Below, piece after piece: positions 37,501 to 49,900 of a DNA stretch of 64,000 bases. The translations under genes and the position numbers were made by a program. Under the pieces are notes generated by a model that made no database searches, was not told where the DNA came from, and saw only the letters and a list, made by a program, of their open reading frames with translations. The DNA comes from Scolanthus callimorphus (lineage: Eukaryota; Cnidaria; Anthozoa; Actiniaria; Edwardsiidae). Position 1 is the first letter of the stretch. Each line of letters starts with the position of its first letter. The stretch covers positions 29,536,532 to 29,600,531 of the forward strand of contig CM066912.1 in NCBI GenBank assembly GCA_033964015.1, given 5' to 3'.

Positions 37501-38904
37501 TTTTCACAGTGAATATTAGTTGTAGGCGTGTTATACTTATAAAGTAACACAGTCCTTGGCCGATATGAAAGACCACTTGACCATTGTAAGCAATTTATTA
37601 CGACACCGCCTCTGCAATCAACCATCAATAAGTTGACAGTCAACCCTCTACGTAACTTTATTCCTTAAATCAATTCCTTTTTTTGAAATTTACCTACAGA
37701 TATTGTTTTAAACGCATTTTCAAAGAACGGATTTTGTGAAAGTGTTTTGACGATCAAGAAGTCAACATAGAATTCTTCGCGCTTACCTAGAACCAGTAAC
37801 TTTTCTGTCGAAAAGTAAGGAAGCATAAAAGCAAAGTGTTTACCTCGATTCGAATAACTACGTTAATATTTACCTTCAGTGACCCCTTCGCCACTAACCC
37901 TGGACTTTAGTACTTAGAGTACAGGAAGCAGAACGCGAATATTAGGGCGAATTAATGAATCTTGCCGACACAGGGACTCACACTGTTATTTTGACTGAAT
38001 ATTAGTATAAGGTCAAACAGGAATGAATAATTGATGAGGTACCGTCAGCTTGTGGAATTATGAAATCAGTGATAGCATTAATTCAACTGAAAGCGTCCAA
38101 AGTAAGCAAGTTCATGCAAAGAATAACGTAGATAATAGGAGTTCTAAACTTTGATGGACATATTTGGACGGTCTTTTGAGATTTTTCAGGTTTTATGCTG
38201 ATGCGCGGGATACCTGTCCTAAATTGGAAAAAAAGGCTATGGGCCCAGCTTGTGGTTGGATAGAGAAATTTACGAGATAAGAGTTTGTAAATAAGGCACC
38301 TGGTCAAAGAACAGGTGAACGGGTGAACCGTGCTGATGAGATCATCCCGGGTTAGTTGTCAAATTCATCTCAGGCAGCCAGAAATTCATCCGCACTTCTG
38401 CCGATAGCAAATTTATATCGCCGGTTTCCTTCGCGAGTTGGGAAATATTGAGTTTATGGACAGTCTCGCTGCATTCAGTTGTTAACGTAGTGACGGGCTG
38501 TTACTTGCTAAAAAGGCGTGACCTCTAACGCTTCTTAAAGGGGTCAAGAATACTAGGCCCGGGTGTGCCTAAACATAACCTCTTAGCAGAGGCTTTTCCA
38601 CTGTTCAGTATCTCTCTTTTACAGGAGAAATGTTTCCTAGTTTAGCCACTCGGGGAAACATGCAGGACACAAATGTTGCGCGCTACATGTGTCCTAGTTT
38701 AGCCGTAGCTTTAGACTTCTTTTTTTGACAGGTGTACAAAAAATTAAGCGTGCGAGTGCCCCTTTAAGGTTTTGAACATACCTTGGTCTAACCATGAGCC
38801 GTTCCTAATGCAAATGAGGAATCTCTATTGTCATAGTTAATTTGTATTATGAGACCGGCGTATATCCTAGGCCTAAGATAATCCTAGAATCGTGACATTT
38901 CATA

Positions 38905-39475
38905 TTTAAAGAGCCTGTGTCAGCCGCCATTTTGACAGCATAGCAACATACCAAGTCGGAGAAAGCATCCATTTCCATCGGCTGATTTGGAGAATATATA
39001 GAGGATATTATACGGTGGCGCGAAGATATGAGTTTTATTTTCGAGTGGCAAGAACAATATTTTACGAATGAGCGCAGCGAATGAGTAAAATATTGTTTTG
39101 ACACGAGAAAATAAAACTCATATCTTCAAGCCACCGTGTAATTTTCTTTTTATTATATAGACAAACCAGAAAAAATATTCCAAATTGATTTCCAAGAACT
39201 TTTGTTTTGACCGATATCCTCACTAGTGAGGATATGGAAAATATGTCACTGAGGACCCGGATGTAGCTTCGTATGAGATCTACGAGTGGCGTATTTCCCA
39301 GTAAAACACTCGTGTCTATATAATAAAGAGCAATATTCTCGATTGAATTTGGTAAATCAAATCTGAAACTTTGTTTTTAGATGTTCAGTTTAAGACTTCT
39401 ACACGTAATTTGTCTTCTAATATCGAACGAAAACAATAACAAAGGAGTGGCTGACAACGGCTCTTTAATGAACTT
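38905..39475. mobile_element. MITE family D split by MITE family E
   Basis: Left half AAAGAGCCTGTGTCAGCCGC … GATTTGGAGAATATA; right half AAGAGCAATATTCTCGATTG … GGCTCTTTAA. The insert (39,003-39,322) is a family E copy with a TATATA-like border and inner palindrome GAGTTTTATTTTC … GAAAATAAAACTC. Confidence 0.85.
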
Positions 39476-40077
39476 GGCAAGTAACTAAAGTAGAGAAATA
39501 TTGATCTGGCAGGAAAAATGATGCATTAATAGACGCCTATATTCTTGAGGAGTTTCGGTTTTATATGAAAAGGCTAGAAAGTTCGCCACTGCGAAAATTT
39601 CCCGGTTAAAAAAGGTTCTCGAATCAACGCAGTGTCTCGAATCAAAGAGCCGTCATCCTCCCGCGTTCACCACAAGGCGAACCGAAGCCCGGTGAAAAGA
39701 AAGTCTTACAGGGCTTTGAGGAACTCTAGACTGCAACGAACCATTACTCGCTTGTCGAGAAATGTCTAAATCAGAATAACATCTGATAGTTCGTTATCTA
39801 AATGTTCCTACATGCCAAACTACTATTACGAGATTTCCCCTGCATTTGTACGGTAGAATACGTTAAACTGACAAAAAGTAAAGGTTGTTCGTCCGGTGAA
39901 TATGGACTGATGGCAATGAAAATGGGGGCGAAGTGCATTATGGGAAGAGTTCGTCAACTCCTTCCCTTATTTCTACCATCTCGCCCTGGTTACCTATGAT
40001 GCAACTGAGGGCGTGAGCTTGGCTATTCAAAAAACATAGGTACGCAGTGCGTACAGGAAGCTATTTGCATTTAGTAT

Positions 40078-40370
40078 ATACCAACTAATGGTCAATTACA
40101 AATCCTGCTTCTGATTGGCTGAGCTACTAATGGTCTATTAGTGATAGACCGTGCCTGGCAAAACCACAACCTTTCTTTGCAAGAAAACTTGATTTTTTCA
40201 ACATAAAATAATGGAATTCATTGCCAAAACTGACCAACTAGTTGGTTTATACTAAAACAATTAGACCTTTCGTCCTCATGTGCTATGATATCAATAGACC
40301 ATTCGGCCTTCGGCCTCATGGTCTATTCATCATAGCACATTCGGCCTCGAGGTCTAATTGTTAAATATTC
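40078..40370. mobile_element. Palindromic repeat family F, variant
   Basis: GTATATACCAACTAATGGTC … CTAGTTGGTTTATACTAAA … CTATGATATCAATAGACCAT palindromes … TCGAGGTCTAATTGTTAA. Confidence 0.7.
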
Positions 40371-40949
40371 TACAGGGTACAGGGCCGGTCGTGCACAACC
40401 TTGTTCCCAGCATTCCAAGGGAAAGGCGCTGGCCGCTGGGAACGAGGTTGGGCTGATCATGAGGAAACAAGTGGGACTTGTTTCGATGACGTCACGGTTA
40501 ATTGATATTATAAGAGCAATATGGTGTTTAGCTTCCTTGGATGTTCAATAGGAGAATGAAGTAGACTTCAATCAAGATGTTCAATGAAGTAAACTTCATG
40601 AACAGGATAGCTTCAAAAAAATCACACACTTAGATGAATTAAAACCTGAGTCAGATGTTGTTTTTAACCCCTTGCGTCAAAAAATGATCCCTAACATGGA
40701 AATTTTTAGTGACCAAAATATCTACCATAAAGATAAAAAAATGTCGCCTTTTGGCGACCAGAGCTCAACATTTTTGTCGCCTGTATAAATATTCTTGTTG
40801 CATTGGAGAGTGTGTGCAATGGTCGCAATTTCAGGCATTGTACACCCGAGGGTCTCTAGCAACTGGACTATGTTCTTTTCGGTTTACCATACGCACCAGC
40901 ACTTTTTCAAAGTAGCATGTAGCATGAGATTATTCTTTTTAGGTTTCAA

Positions 40950-41220
40950 CATGAATTCGCCTTTGCCACACAAGCGCCATCTTGAATTGTGCAGCCGATC
41001 TATTCAGCATGGAAACGAGGCCAAGCAGGTCGCGTGTTTGCTCATGTTGGAAAGCGAAGCCTGATGCTGGGAGTTATGGTACAAAAGATGACCAAGTTAG
41101 CAGAAACTACTTCTTGTTTGTTTAAGAACCAAAAAGTTGATTGGCTGATTGCTTTTTTTCTGCTTTACAGGGTCATTCTGGAAACAAAATGGCGGCGCCG
41201 TGACAAAGGCGAATGGATGA
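40950..41220. mobile_element. MITE family Q
   Basis: GAATTCGCCTTTGCCACACA … AAATGGCGGCGCCGTGACAA AGGCGAAT, about 270 bp. Full relative at 59,575-59,840; only the right end at 5,566-5,645, next to NOWA-like exon 16. Confidence 0.8.
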
Positions 41221-41352
41221 ATCCAGCTATAATGTATGCGCGCACTGTATGTCGGTAACTATGTATAAATGAAAATGTCGAAATAAAAGAACGAATGAGT
41301 ATAATTTAGGAAACAGTGTGCTGCGGACGTGAAATCGATGGCGTGAATTATT

Positions 41353-41670
41353 TAAGGGCCGTTCACACGAGGCGATTTCAGCTGCGATCTGAGGTGCGAT
41401 TTCTGTGGCGATGTCATATCGCGCGGTGTTAACGGCCGGCGATCTTATGGCGATTTCACTTGCGATGTCGCCGCGACGTCGCAGGCGTTTCAAACATGTT
41501 CAAATTCCACTGCGATGCGGGTACGACTTCTTCAGATCACTAACAAACTGACAAATATCGCAGGAGCTAAATCGCCGGCCGTTCACACCGCGCGATATGA
41601 CGTCGACGATCGCCGCAAAAATCGCACCTCAAATCGCAACTGAGATCGCACCGTGTGAACGGCCCTTTAC
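41353..41670. mobile_element. MITE family R (GGCCGTTCACAC ends)
   Basis: AAGGGCCGTTCACACGAGGC … GCACCGTGTGAACGGCCCTTT, about 315 bp, with repeated GCGATNTC/GCGATCT words inside. Confidence 0.85.
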
Positions 41671-41674
41671 ACTT

Positions 41675-43030
41675 ATTTGATAACTTTGGAATGTGAAAAA
41701 AATCGGAATTCGGATCGGGTTGAGAAATCCACTCTTGTCGTTCCCCGAGGAATCTGTAGTATTTCCATCTTGTCCCTATTACACACGACGCAACTAATTA
41801 GAGGACAAACTCGTCTATTTTGAAGGTAAAATTTACTGTTAAAATGTTTTTTTTTCTGAAATATCAAATCTCTACGGCTGGACAGTTAAACGCCGCTATA
41901 CAAGACATAGCCCTGCGGGTAGCACTTGAACTTTCAGCATGTAAGAGCATCAAATACAATCGACCACTCGTCAGAAGTCAACAAGGCCACAGGTGCCAAT
42001 ACAATGGTCACAAGAGTTTAGATCACGATATCAGATTACCATTGGTTGAAAATCAAATACGAATGGCTTAGTTGAAGAAGAAATTTTATAAGCGTATAAC
42101 CCTAAATCAAAGACCTTAAATTAAAGCTTTCATTGAAAGGTCGCCTTTTAAACATTAGGAACTACGATACGTTGACGCAAATTTGGGCGGTAACAGCAGT
42201 GAATAAAACATATTAAGGGTAGAAAACTAAGGCCTGTACTTCAAAGCCATTCCTTGTTTTCTTGACAGGCGCTCTTATCGCTTGGAAGCAGCTTGAAGAG
42301 CTTAATAAATTTATAACAGCGTCATTAATTATTAACAAGTGTTGCCTTGCCTGAAACAGAAGCTACGCGATGAAGCAGTTTTGCTAAACTTATCAGGGGT
42401 GTTTTTATGACAAGGAAACCAGGAAAAAGGTAGCCATGTATATGGAAGGATTTCATGGAAGGTTAAGAAAGCTTAGAAGAAAATGCCACGTTCAAAATGT
42501 TTGGTAACAAAACAAGGACAACCACTCGAGGGTGGGCTCGAACGTAAATGGCCGATGGTGAAGTCTGGGAATTTCAAGTTTTCAGGTAAAAATATCTTAT
42601 TTCTTTTTAAATGTACTGTCAAGTGACTTCTCAAAGAAACCAACTCTCCAGCAATAATATTGCTCTTTTAGGAAATATCAATGCTAAATGTTAAATCCAG
42701 CTTTAAAGGATAGCACACCCCACATATTCGCCAAAACAAAAACGTCTGATATGTAAGTTGTTGTTATTTGTGCTACTAGAAGTACGCGTTATGACTGTAA
42801 TAACATGGAAAAGCTATTCATATGCTGATAGTAACAATGTAAGCACCTTACTAGGCTAAAATACGACTGTCAACCTTCAATTAGAAAGCGCACGTCCACC
42901 TGCCGGATAGAAAAAAATGAACTTAAGAAATGGTCCATGCAAAAACTGGAGAAGAAAATGGTAAACTAAACTAAAATGAAAAATACGCGATAGAGATACG
43001 AAAAACAACAAAATCGCAAGACTAAAATGA
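41675..43030. other. Intergenic sequence without recognised feature
   Basis: About 1.4 kb, AT-rich, short open frames only; no exon, repeat boundary or RNA gene recognised. Confidence 0.4.
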
Positions 43031-43264
43031 TAATAATTTCAGGGAGATACAAGCACATTTACTTTTCACAAACACGATATACAATTCTAATTGGAACTTG
43101 TACCCGAGGGATGCTGAATCTCTCTCGGTCTTTGTTCTTCATCATTCTGATTGGTCTACAAGCATAGGAAAAGCTCAACAGAGCATTAAGCTCTTTTAAA
43201 TACTGAACTCCCATACAACACAAGCATACATTTCGAAACGCGATAAAATATATTCTTAAAAGGT

Positions 43265-43520
43265 CTTAAAGGGGCACTCGCACGCTTAATATTCGTCAAC
43301 CGTGGACATAAAATAAGTAAAATTGTAAAAACAAAAACACATGTACAATTGCCCGTAGTAATCAAAATAATCCTTCAGATTAATCGAAAAACCTTTCATA
43401 AGTGTTAGACAAATGCAATTCTAGGTTGTTTTGACCTGTCATCGAGCGGATGGAATTGGATTGCGATTGGAGCTATTTTCTTGTCAGAGAAGTGGTCAGC
43501 AAGCGTGCGAGAGCAAATGT
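43265..43520. mobile_element. MITE family C
   Basis: CTTAAAGGGGCACTCGCACG … AGCAAGCGTGCGAGAGC. It lies about 380 bp upstream of the PLAT/discoidin start codon; the right terminus is clipped. Confidence 0.8.
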
Positions 43521-43901
43521 TTGATGGACGGAAGCTAAAACGCAGTTTTGCGTTCGAAAATGTAAAGTGGGAGTTCATAGAATTATGAAAATCGCTGTAA
43601 GAGATTTTGATCAAACAGCTATTTCAAGAAACGTTGTCGGTAAAGCGCTCAAGCGTATGCGCCCAGACTGCTAGGGAATATGGGTAAACACGTTCTGTAG
43701 CAATTAAAAATATTTTTGGTATCGCGAAGCACACTTACTACTTTATTCTCGATTCTTTTTCTTATTTTCTCATAGTCCACACCATTTTTCCTGTAGTGTG
43801 GTCGAGTTTACTCCGACAACGTTAATCGAAATAGCTGTATACAGTATTCAAATAGAAGTGCTGATTTTTTCATTTCATTCCAGGAGAGGTAGTCACACAG
43901 T

Positions 43902-43965
43902 ATGAATGCCATTCATGTCGTCATAGCAACACACATATTACTATGCGTTTCCAAGTTAGCATATG
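43902..43965 (+). CDS. PLAT/discoidin gene exon 1: signal peptide
   Basis: ATG and 21 codons, MNAIHVVIATHILLCVSKLA then Tyr, ending phase 1 at GTGAGT. A hydrophobic core with Ser/Lys/Ala before the predicted cut fits a signal peptide. It joins in phase to the PLAT exon. A CATTCCAG acceptor-like site 19 nt upstream of the ATG suggests a spliced 5' UTR. Confidence 0.75.
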
Positions 43966-46900
43966 GTGAGTAACGAGACGATGTGGAACCCCGATTTTAC
44001 GATCTTCGATCTAACGATATCCCCGATTTTACGATAACATTTTGAGTCCCGGCGAATAAATACAGAAAAATGTATGAAACAGAACCCCGATCTAACGATA
44101 CTCGGTTCAACGATATTCCCGTTTTTACGATGGTAATCTTGGGACCCAAGCGCAAATTTGTTCCCGCTACAACGATATTATGCGGTCAATGGTAGAAAAA
44201 AGTAGCACAGAAGCCTTAGCAATCATACGATTTCCAAACCAATGTCTTTATATATACGTGGTATCCTCGTATTACAGAAAATATCTTTAATAAAGTGAAT
44301 CTCACAGCATTACAATGACTGCTGCAATAAATCAGTCTCAATAAATCAGTAAATTTATAATTAACCGGACCCCGATATAACGATATTTTCCATGGAATCG
44401 CCTTTATATCGTTAAATCGGGAGTACGGACACAACGATACCCCGATTTTAGGATACAGTTTTCCTGCCTCCGTGGCATATCGTAAAATCGGGGTTCCACT
44501 GTATTATGTTTCTATTGAAAACTAAAGCGCCGTCTGGAGGAACACATTTTATTTGACAACTAATTATTTGACTAAACAAAAGCGTAGTACTCCAGAGCAA
44601 AGCACGAGCAAACTAAATAAAAGTTGTCATATAAAAGTTCCCACATTAAAATTCGCCGTGCCATCCACATGGTCAAATATAGTTGTAAAATCAAATTTTC
44701 AGACGAGACTTTAGAGGGTGGCTAAGATGAGTGGTCTTCAAGACACTTTTTCTTCCATACCAACCCTCTAAGGGGAGAGGTTAAAACATCCGTACTTCTG
44801 TAAGTGCCCAATTTTTTTTGGGGGGGGGGCGGGGGGGGGGGGGGGGGGGTGTAGGTGCCGGAGCCACCTACCTCTCAAAGCTGAATTTTAGGAGCAAGTA
44901 TCTCCTTAAATAAAATAGATATTGAAAAGGTGAATGCTCCAGCGCTTTCCTCGCAGCGAGAGGAGTCCATGTGCAATAAAAACAGGTACCCCCTAGATCA
45001 TGCGCTGAGAAAATGAGGTCTGAAAAGGGGGTATTGGGTACCTAAGGGGGTAGATGCCGGTACCCACCACCTCCCCTGAAAAAATTGGGTACGAGTCGAG
45101 TACAAGTGTTTTGACCTCTTCCCTAACATTCCTCAATTCGCCCGTTTCACATCATTGCACACCATTCAAATGGAGAGCCAAAAATAGATTAAAAATAACA
45201 ATCATGGAAGGAGACCGTGTATGGGGAATTACTCTCATTTCTCGTGCCCTCTTGACAACACTAACGCATTTCATACCACAGGCGTCCCATATCAAATTTA
45301 CGTCTACACCGGGGATGTGTTTGGTGCTGGAACCGACGCGCGTGTGTTTGTGACCATATATGGAGTGAACGGGAAATCGCGGGAAATCGAACTCAATAGC
45401 AACAGAAATGACTTCGAAAGAGATCAGTAAGTGTGTACTAAAACTGTCGGTCCTGTCTCTCACATGCACTACATCAATAATAACCTGAATCTGAGGGAAC
45501 CACTAGGGAGTTGGAATGGCCATCCTCAGTGCAGAGCTCACACTTAGCCAAACATATGACTAACATCACACCCGAGACATAAGCTTCCCAAAGCTACTCT
45601 ACAATTCAAGTGTAAATTTAAAAGTATCTACTACTACTACTGCTTCGCATGGAACCATTCAAAAGATAGCCTGCTTGCATGCGGTACGGAGCGGAAAACC
45701 CGGCCCGTTCGATGATCGGGCGCCATCTTTTTGCGCTCGCCCCCGGGACCGCGCGCCTCAAAATTCAAAGATGGCGCCCGATCATCGAACGGACCGGGTT
45801 TTCCGCGATAAAAACACTCAGTACTGCCTGCAAACGGACCGGGTTTTCCGCGATAAAAACACTCAGTACCGCCTGCAAGCAGGCTATTCAAAAGAAGAAA
45901 AGATTTATTAATGACACGTGATCTCGAATGGGAAAACATTACGCCCAAGCCGAGGAAGTGTCTTACAACACAATTGTCACAAAAACTTAGCTAAAAGTTA
46001 TTTTACTTCAATCCTCCCTTAGCACTGACAAGTTTGAGGTCAATGTCCCCAAGCTTGGCCAGTTAAAGAAACTTCGAATACGACATGACAACAGCTGGTT
46101 CGGCGCGGGATGGTTTTTGGACAAGGTAATTACTTAGTGTCTTAAAGGAGGCACGAAATAGTTTGTATCGCGCGCGTGCGTGCGTGCGCGCTATTGAAAT
46201 GCTGCTGAAATGCACCGCGCGCGCAAGTTTCTTTGCGAATTAATAAGGCCTAATTCATACGTCGATCTTTTGCCGCGTCAATTCTAATTAGTTGTAATAA
46301 GCGCATGAGGAGATCGACGTATGAATCAGCCACTGAATTAAGAGCGACGCCAAGATGAAAACGACCGCTTGTGTCGCTCGAAACGACTAAAGATCGGCGT
46401 TGATTCAAACATCGCTCTTCTTCATGCGTCAATTCTAATTGCTCACCCAATGTTTATCTGTGCGGTCGCCGCAGATCGACTGCTTGTAGGCTCAATTTAT
46501 TTATTGAGATCGGCAGATTACGATCGACGTCTGAATCGGAGACGATTTCTATTAAATTCAAGTCGACCTTAATCCCAATTAGAATTGACGCAGGAGGTCT
46601 GTCAGTCTTCCCATGAGCACCTGCGCGAGATTTTTTGAAACTACCCGCCAAAACGGACAATGTTCCCGGGAAAAAAGCGAGAAAACAGATGTGAAATCCC
46701 TCAATAAAAATCTCTTAAGAGCACCATTATATGCAATCTGATAAATATACATAAAAGTCTATGAAATGAACTCGTGGTTTAGCTAAATTCTCACTTCATA
46801 ATGTCAAGCAGGCGGAAAATAACAAGGGCGCAACTTTGCCGTCAAATCTCTGCACGGACATTTTGTCCAGGCGATGACTTTGTTTACATTTTTCATTAAC

Positions 46901-49900
46901 CAAAATCTACTATTTCTAACCAATTGCCCTCTGATTTTATTGAAAACGTCTCTCGCTCGCCGTCACCACTCGCGAACGGGGTCGATCCTGAACTTAATAT
47001 CTAAAAATTGATTCAAACGCGATACATTTCTGCAATACAAAGTCCGGAATGGTTTCTTAGCTATATTTTAAGCAATATCTAATGTCAGAAAGATATTTAT
47101 TCGCCGAAAAATATGGGAAAATGTGAACAGAAAAGTGCTAGAGCTCGTGCGAAAAGCCGTTGTGATTGCGCGAGAGCGCGCGCTAATCTAAGGAGAATTG
47201 AGATTTCATCGACGAAAATAAGCTTTATTTCTTGCGATTCCTCCAGAAAGTCATCGAGAGTCGCAATACAAAACGAATTGTCACGATTTTGATACGACAA
47301 TTCCACAAAATATTGACGACGTTGGAAGAAAATATTTCAGAATTGCTGGCGAAGATAATCCTGCTAGCTATTTTTTTGCCCTGCTTGTAAGCAAACAAAA
47401 TCTTATGTCTTCAAGCGACGACGGGAAAGCAAAATGTCCCAAGACGGTGTTAACATGCAGACACGTGAAACTTGCCGCAACCTGAAGTTTATACTTCCGT
47501 GGGTTCATCGTTGCAGAGGTGCAATCGCTTTTTGTGTGCGAAAGGCCGGAGCGCTCAAATTTGTGAGCTTCACAAAATCCTCCTTGTTCAACTGCCGAAT
47601 CGCGCGCGCGTCACCGGCCATTTATAATATGGCTCAAAAGCGATGCATTATGGGAAGACTGACAGACCTCCTCTTCGAATTAATGAAAGAAATTATTCAA
47701 CAAAATGTTTTGTCGACGTGTGCATGTTACTGATAGAATGTTTTTATTTTCAACTAAAACAAGCTCCTCTGTATTACGCATTGTTATTTAAAAAAAATTA
47801 TCGGATATTGTGAGAATATCCATATCAAAGTCAAAAAGGTGGCTATATTTAGAGGTGTCTTACGTTGCTATGGTTACTTTTCTAGACACATGCTGCGTTG
47901 CATTTGCACCACCGATTCTACATCTACATCTACTTTATTGACTGATAAAACCAATTCCGGTATCACATCAGTATAAATAAAAAATATACAAATCTATCTA
48001 AATATTCATAATACATGGAATAAATCTATAAATAATAATTTAAAATACATTCTCTAAAACCAGTGGCCATTGTCAATTAAATATTTTCGGAGCTCCCCTT
48101 TAAATCGGCCCTTATCCTCTATATCAGTAATCGAGCCTGGCAGTGTGTTCCAAAACCTAGCACACCATGGAAAAAAACTATTCGCATGTTGATTGCATTT
48201 TGAATGTGCTCTATGGAAGCGCTTGGAGTTGCCATTCCTTGAAGGCCGGTCCATTGGAACCAAGAAGGACTCTCTCTCTTCATCAGTATTATAATATTAT
48301 CTGAGGGTCAGGTTGAGAGAAACAGCCACAAGAAAAAGAAACTGCAATGTACTATCACTGAAAAATAATTTCGAGCCCATCTTTTTCGCATGTAGCCTGA
48401 TTATCAGGCTTTCTTGGGAAAACGAAAGCAAAAAAAAGAAAAGAAAGCCCTCTCCCCTCCTTTTCCTCATTTTTTATTTCGTGGAGGGGGGGGGGGGGGG
48501 GGGGGGGGGGGGTCATATCAAGAAAATTTCGCCAAAAGCTGTCGTTTTGCCGACGTTGCAAAACTTCCTTATTAGGAAATTCCCCCTTACCTTATTTGGA
48601 AGGTCTGTAAGTACTTTTCCTCAAATCTTAGCGAAAAAAGGAAGAAAATTGACCAAAACTTGCAGGTACTCGAGAAACATGCTTCTCTTGGTCGCCATTT
48701 TTTTTTACCCCCCGCCGAGGGGCCTGAGTCACGTTTTGAACACCACAGGCAACCCGCGCGGATTTGCCATAAAAACGACAGCACTTTCTTGATATGCTGA
48801 TACTATTTTGCATGGGGGGGGGGGGGGGGTCCTGATACTATTTTGCATGTCACTTCAAATTGATCAAATGTACACAGCATAATCATATATTCATGACGAA
48901 TTGGTGACGCTTTCGTTTTCAGGTCGAGGTCAAGGACGGAACTGGTTGCGTCTATATGTTTCCAAGTCACAGGTGGTTAGCTAGTAACGTTGGCGACGGT
49001 AAAATAGCACGTGCTATCACAACCAAAAGCACGTGCCCGAGAGCTAGTGGGAAAAAGTCCAAAGGTGAGCAGTGAATGACAATCTCTCTCGTAAAGCAGA
49101 TATCATATGACCATGAAAATGTTACGGTGCGAGCAATCGCAATTACATAACAAGTTTTGACAGTCATGTGAAATCCGCTCTAAAACTAAGGTATTTATAT
49201 TAGCTTAGGTGGATATACGAAGGCCCGCAGTAATTGGCCATTAGCTGTTGCGGTGTCCCTGCCACTTGTCTCGTTTTCTTGTATTTTTTTATTCGTGTTC
49301 TGTGGCAAAGTTAATAAAATAAAATAAAATAAAAATACGAATTCGATCGCACTGAAATGTGACGCATTCCGCCGTATTTCGTAATAACCTTCTCGGACTT
49401 CGAGACCTAAGCTACACCAGGGATACAAAGGCTTGCCGACTAGCAAAGGCTCAAAATTTCAAAACGACATTTGAACGTCTTCTGAACGAGTTTGCTCACA
49501 CAGCTCTTTGATTCTTCTAGTTTGCAAACACGAACTCGGAATGTCAAACGGCAAGATTAAAGACAGTCAAATAACCGCGTCTTCTTCATACGACACCAAA
49601 CACGAACCATACCACGCCAGGCTGAACAAGGTGGTCAAGGACTCCAAGGGAGGGTGGTGTTCTGCTTTCGCAGATGATGCGGAATATCTACAGGTGGATC
49701 TAGGCAAGCCCACGGTAGTGCAAGGTAAATCAGGGTCAAAAGTACTAGCGGAGCTCCTTAGCTGCCGAAGGCAGCAGAGCGGAGCCCCATAGGTATCGCA
49801 GGAAGACTACAATAGCACAAAATATAACTCAGTTATACCATAGTGCAAGGTAAATCGGGACGAAATTGTCATTTTATCCTTGAAGTTGCCAGTGCCAGCT

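Larger units (their letters stand above)
36990..43901. other. Intergenic interval between two divergent genes
   Basis: About 6.9 kb from one start codon to the other. No convincing coding exon is visible. Both 5' UTRs appear spliced, so promoters lie at unknown distance inside. It holds a LINE remnant and several MITEs listed separately; 37,500-38,740, 39,480-40,075 and 41,670-43,030 show nothing I recognise. Confidence 0.6.

Noticed and set aside
41227..41493. Arg/Ala/Glu-rich frame on the minus strand
   Set aside because: Repeated GCGAT words of MITE family R.
48313..48792. 159-codon frame containing a poly-Gly tract
   Set aside because: Spans a poly-G run and a MITE V copy; the inverted relative at 34,190 gives a different peptide.
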